From: Bacteroidales bacterium
GTDB taxonomy: Bacteria > Bacteroidota > Bacteroidia > Bacteroidales > UBA10428
DNA length: 6,166 nt
Direction of reading: 5' to 3'
Assembly (NCBI GenBank): GCA_016926235.1
Contig: JAFGOZ010000655.1
Span: forward strand, 1-6,166
Of the stretch, positions 5,105-6,166 are shown in pieces (the first letter of the stretch is position 1; each line of letters begins with the position of its first letter). A model generated the notes under the pieces. That model was not told where the DNA came from and ran no database searches. It was given only the letters and a program-made list of their open reading frames with translations. The position numbers and the translations under genes were made by a program.

Positions 5105-6079
5105 ATGATTAACTATAATAAACTAATTCAAGGTACTGTACTGATTAGCTTGGTTTTAATTATGGGCTGCAAGCCTAAAGAAAAAGAAAACATGCCTAAG
5201 CTATCTATTAATAACTCGGAGCAATATTATCAAATGCAATATCCACGTGATTCGCATATCTTTAAATTCATATTAAGCAATGAAGGCTGTTCTGTTTTGA
5301 AAATTCAGAGTATAAAAAAATCCTGTGGATGCGTTTCTGTTGATTTGCCCGAGAAAGAAATATTGCCTGGAAAAAGCGAAACACTTAGTGTCACAGTATC
5401 TCAGGATCGTTATGGATTGACAAGTCAATCTGTCTTATTAACTACAAATGAACCTAATGAGTACTCATTGCATAAGATAAAAGCAACAACAGAAATACTA
5501 CCAATATTTGTTTTTACCCCAAGCAGAATAGTTCAAAATTTATATACTGATGAAGAAAGCCAATGTATTATTAAGGCAACTATGAATGTCAGTGCTAAGA
5601 TAGTAGGATTAAGCAAATCATCTGATTGGATTACATCCTTAAATTATAATAACGATAATAGTGAAATAATTGTAAATATTTCCACCAAATCTCTTAATAA
5701 AGGCCAATATAAAGATTCAATTATTCTCCGTACAAACCTTGAGAAAGAGAGAGAGATTTCTATTCCTGTAAATCTTATTGTTAAATCTGATGTTTGTGTA
5801 GTTCCAGATTTTGTATTCTTAGGAAACATCAAACAGGGAAATCAAAATACTCCTCGTTTTGTTACAGTATCAATATTAGGTAAATCCCCAGAAAGTATGA
5901 ATATAATGATTAGTCCTAAAGATTTACTGAATTATGAGATAAAAGAAGACTTAAACTGCAGCAAAGTATATATTTCTTTGGCTGAATTGATGTATAAAGG
6001 CGAGATTGATGGAAGGATAATTATTAAAATTCCAAACTTTAAAGAGATAAATATTCCAGTTAAAGGATATGTTTATTAG
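5105..6079 (+). CDS. DUF1573 lipoprotein with Ig-like domains
   Basis: This is 324 aa from the chosen ATG. The N-terminus is a lipoprotein signal: basic start, hydrophobic stretch 11-20 and lipobox LIMGC with C22 as the lipidated residue. Residues about 45-130 are a DUF1573 domain: HIFKFILSNEGC, LKIQSIKKSCGC (C74, C76) and ILPGKSETLSVTV. DUF1573 proteins have an Ig-like fold of the ASH/MSP type. Residues about 135-226 and 227-324 look like two more beta-sandwich repeats, ending in KEINIPVKGYVY. The family's molecular function is not established; it is often near redox and peptide-processing genes, including MauE-type and C39 genes, in Bacteroidota and PVC bacteria (from memory). Here it lies 35 bp after the C39 gene and is probably the last gene of the operon. 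As an envelope lipoprotein it could bind or present the Cys-rich peptide; that is inference. An in-frame GTG at 5084 is a less likely start. Confidence 0.85.
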   Translation: MINYNKLIQGTVLISLVLIMGCKPKEKENMPKLSINNSEQYYQMQYPRDSHIFKFILSNEGCSVLKIQSIKKSCGCVSVDLPEKEILPGKSETLSVTVSQDRYGLTSQSVLLTTNEPNEYSLHKIKATTEILPIFVFTPSRIVQNLYTDEESQCIIKATMNVSAKIVGLSKSSDWITSLNYNNDNSEIIVNISTKSLNKGQYKDSIILRTNLEKEREISIPVNLIVKSDVCVVPDFVFLGNIKQGNQNTPRFVTVSILGKSPESMNIMISPKDLLNYEIKEDLNCSKVYISLAELMYKGEIDGRIIIKIPNFKEINIPVKGYVY

Positions 6080-6138
6080 ACTATCGATTGGTCGAGAGTT
6101 ACTATAAAAACTCAGGAAAAATACAAATTGGGATAATC

Positions 6139-6157
6139 GGGGGACACCTTACTAATT
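6139..6157 (+). mobile_element. Possible edge of a RAYT/REP-type element
   Basis: GGGGGACACCTTACTAATT closely resembles the GGGGACACCxTACTTAATT sequence that I remember from the ends of elements carrying REP-associated (Y1/IS200-like) transposases in many bacterial genomes. Only the start is inside the window, and no transposase gene or second end can be seen. The call rests on memory of the motif. The rest of the stretch after the DUF1573 gene (6080-6138) holds no clear terminator. Confidence 0.35.
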
Positions 6158-6166
6158 AATTTATAG

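Noticed and set aside
6096..6115. GAGTT...AACTC inverted repeat after the DUF1573 gene as a terminator
   Set aside because: The stem has only five pairs, with a large loop and no U-run after it.

Overview
The window suggests an AT-rich Gram-negative bacterium, most plausibly from the PVC group (Planctomycetota or Lentisphaerota). This rests on a FecR-type protein with a long extra C-terminal region, a MauE-thioredoxin fusion, an Ig-like DUF1573 lipoprotein, and low overall GC judged by eye. Clear Shine-Dalgarno sites before most starts argue against Bacteroidota, where related gene sets also occur. The taxonomic call is inference and only moderately secure. All genes lie on the + strand and no RNA gene or CRISPR array was seen.

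Layout: (1) 1-1290, the 3' part of a FecR-domain gene whose start lies upstream of the window. (2) 1274-2272, overlapping it by 17 bp, a membrane MauE/DoxX-like protein fused to a thioredoxin-like domain with a CPDC motif. (3) 2273-2444, a non-coding leader with a 14-bp perfect palindrome and a nine-codon mini-ORF behind a near-perfect Shine-Dalgarno. (4) 2445-2837, a 130-aa small precursor: Sec-type signal peptide, then a double-glycine leader motif (LSQAEMNTIAGG), then an 84-aa core with 11 Cys and 7 Trp. (5) An 11-bp GC-rich hairpin at 2868-2895. (6) 2956-4269, an unrecognised exported protein anchored by a C-terminal membrane helix. (7) 4266-5069, a membrane-anchored C39 peptidase with an STN-like domain, overlapping the previous gene by 4 bp (ATGA). 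(8) 5105-6079, a DUF1573 lipoprotein. (9) The final ~30 bases resemble the edge of a RAYT/REP-type mobile element.

Working hypothesis: this is a compact system for making an exported, disulfide-rich peptide. The precursor would leave by Sec, the MauE-thioredoxin protein would handle its cysteines, and the C39 peptidase would cut after GlyGly outside the cytoplasm. That differs from the classical arrangement, in which the C39 domain is a cytoplasmic part of an ABC exporter; no ABC exporter is present here. The 437-aa membrane protein and the DUF1573 lipoprotein may be envelope partners, and the FecR protein (probably with an ECF sigma factor upstream, outside the window) may regulate or sense.

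Two G8 tracts, one at the junction of the 437-aa gene and the C39 gene and one early in the C39 gene, could act as a frame switch. At the junction, one added G would fuse the two proteins in frame. The same tracts are also where sequencing errors would be expected.
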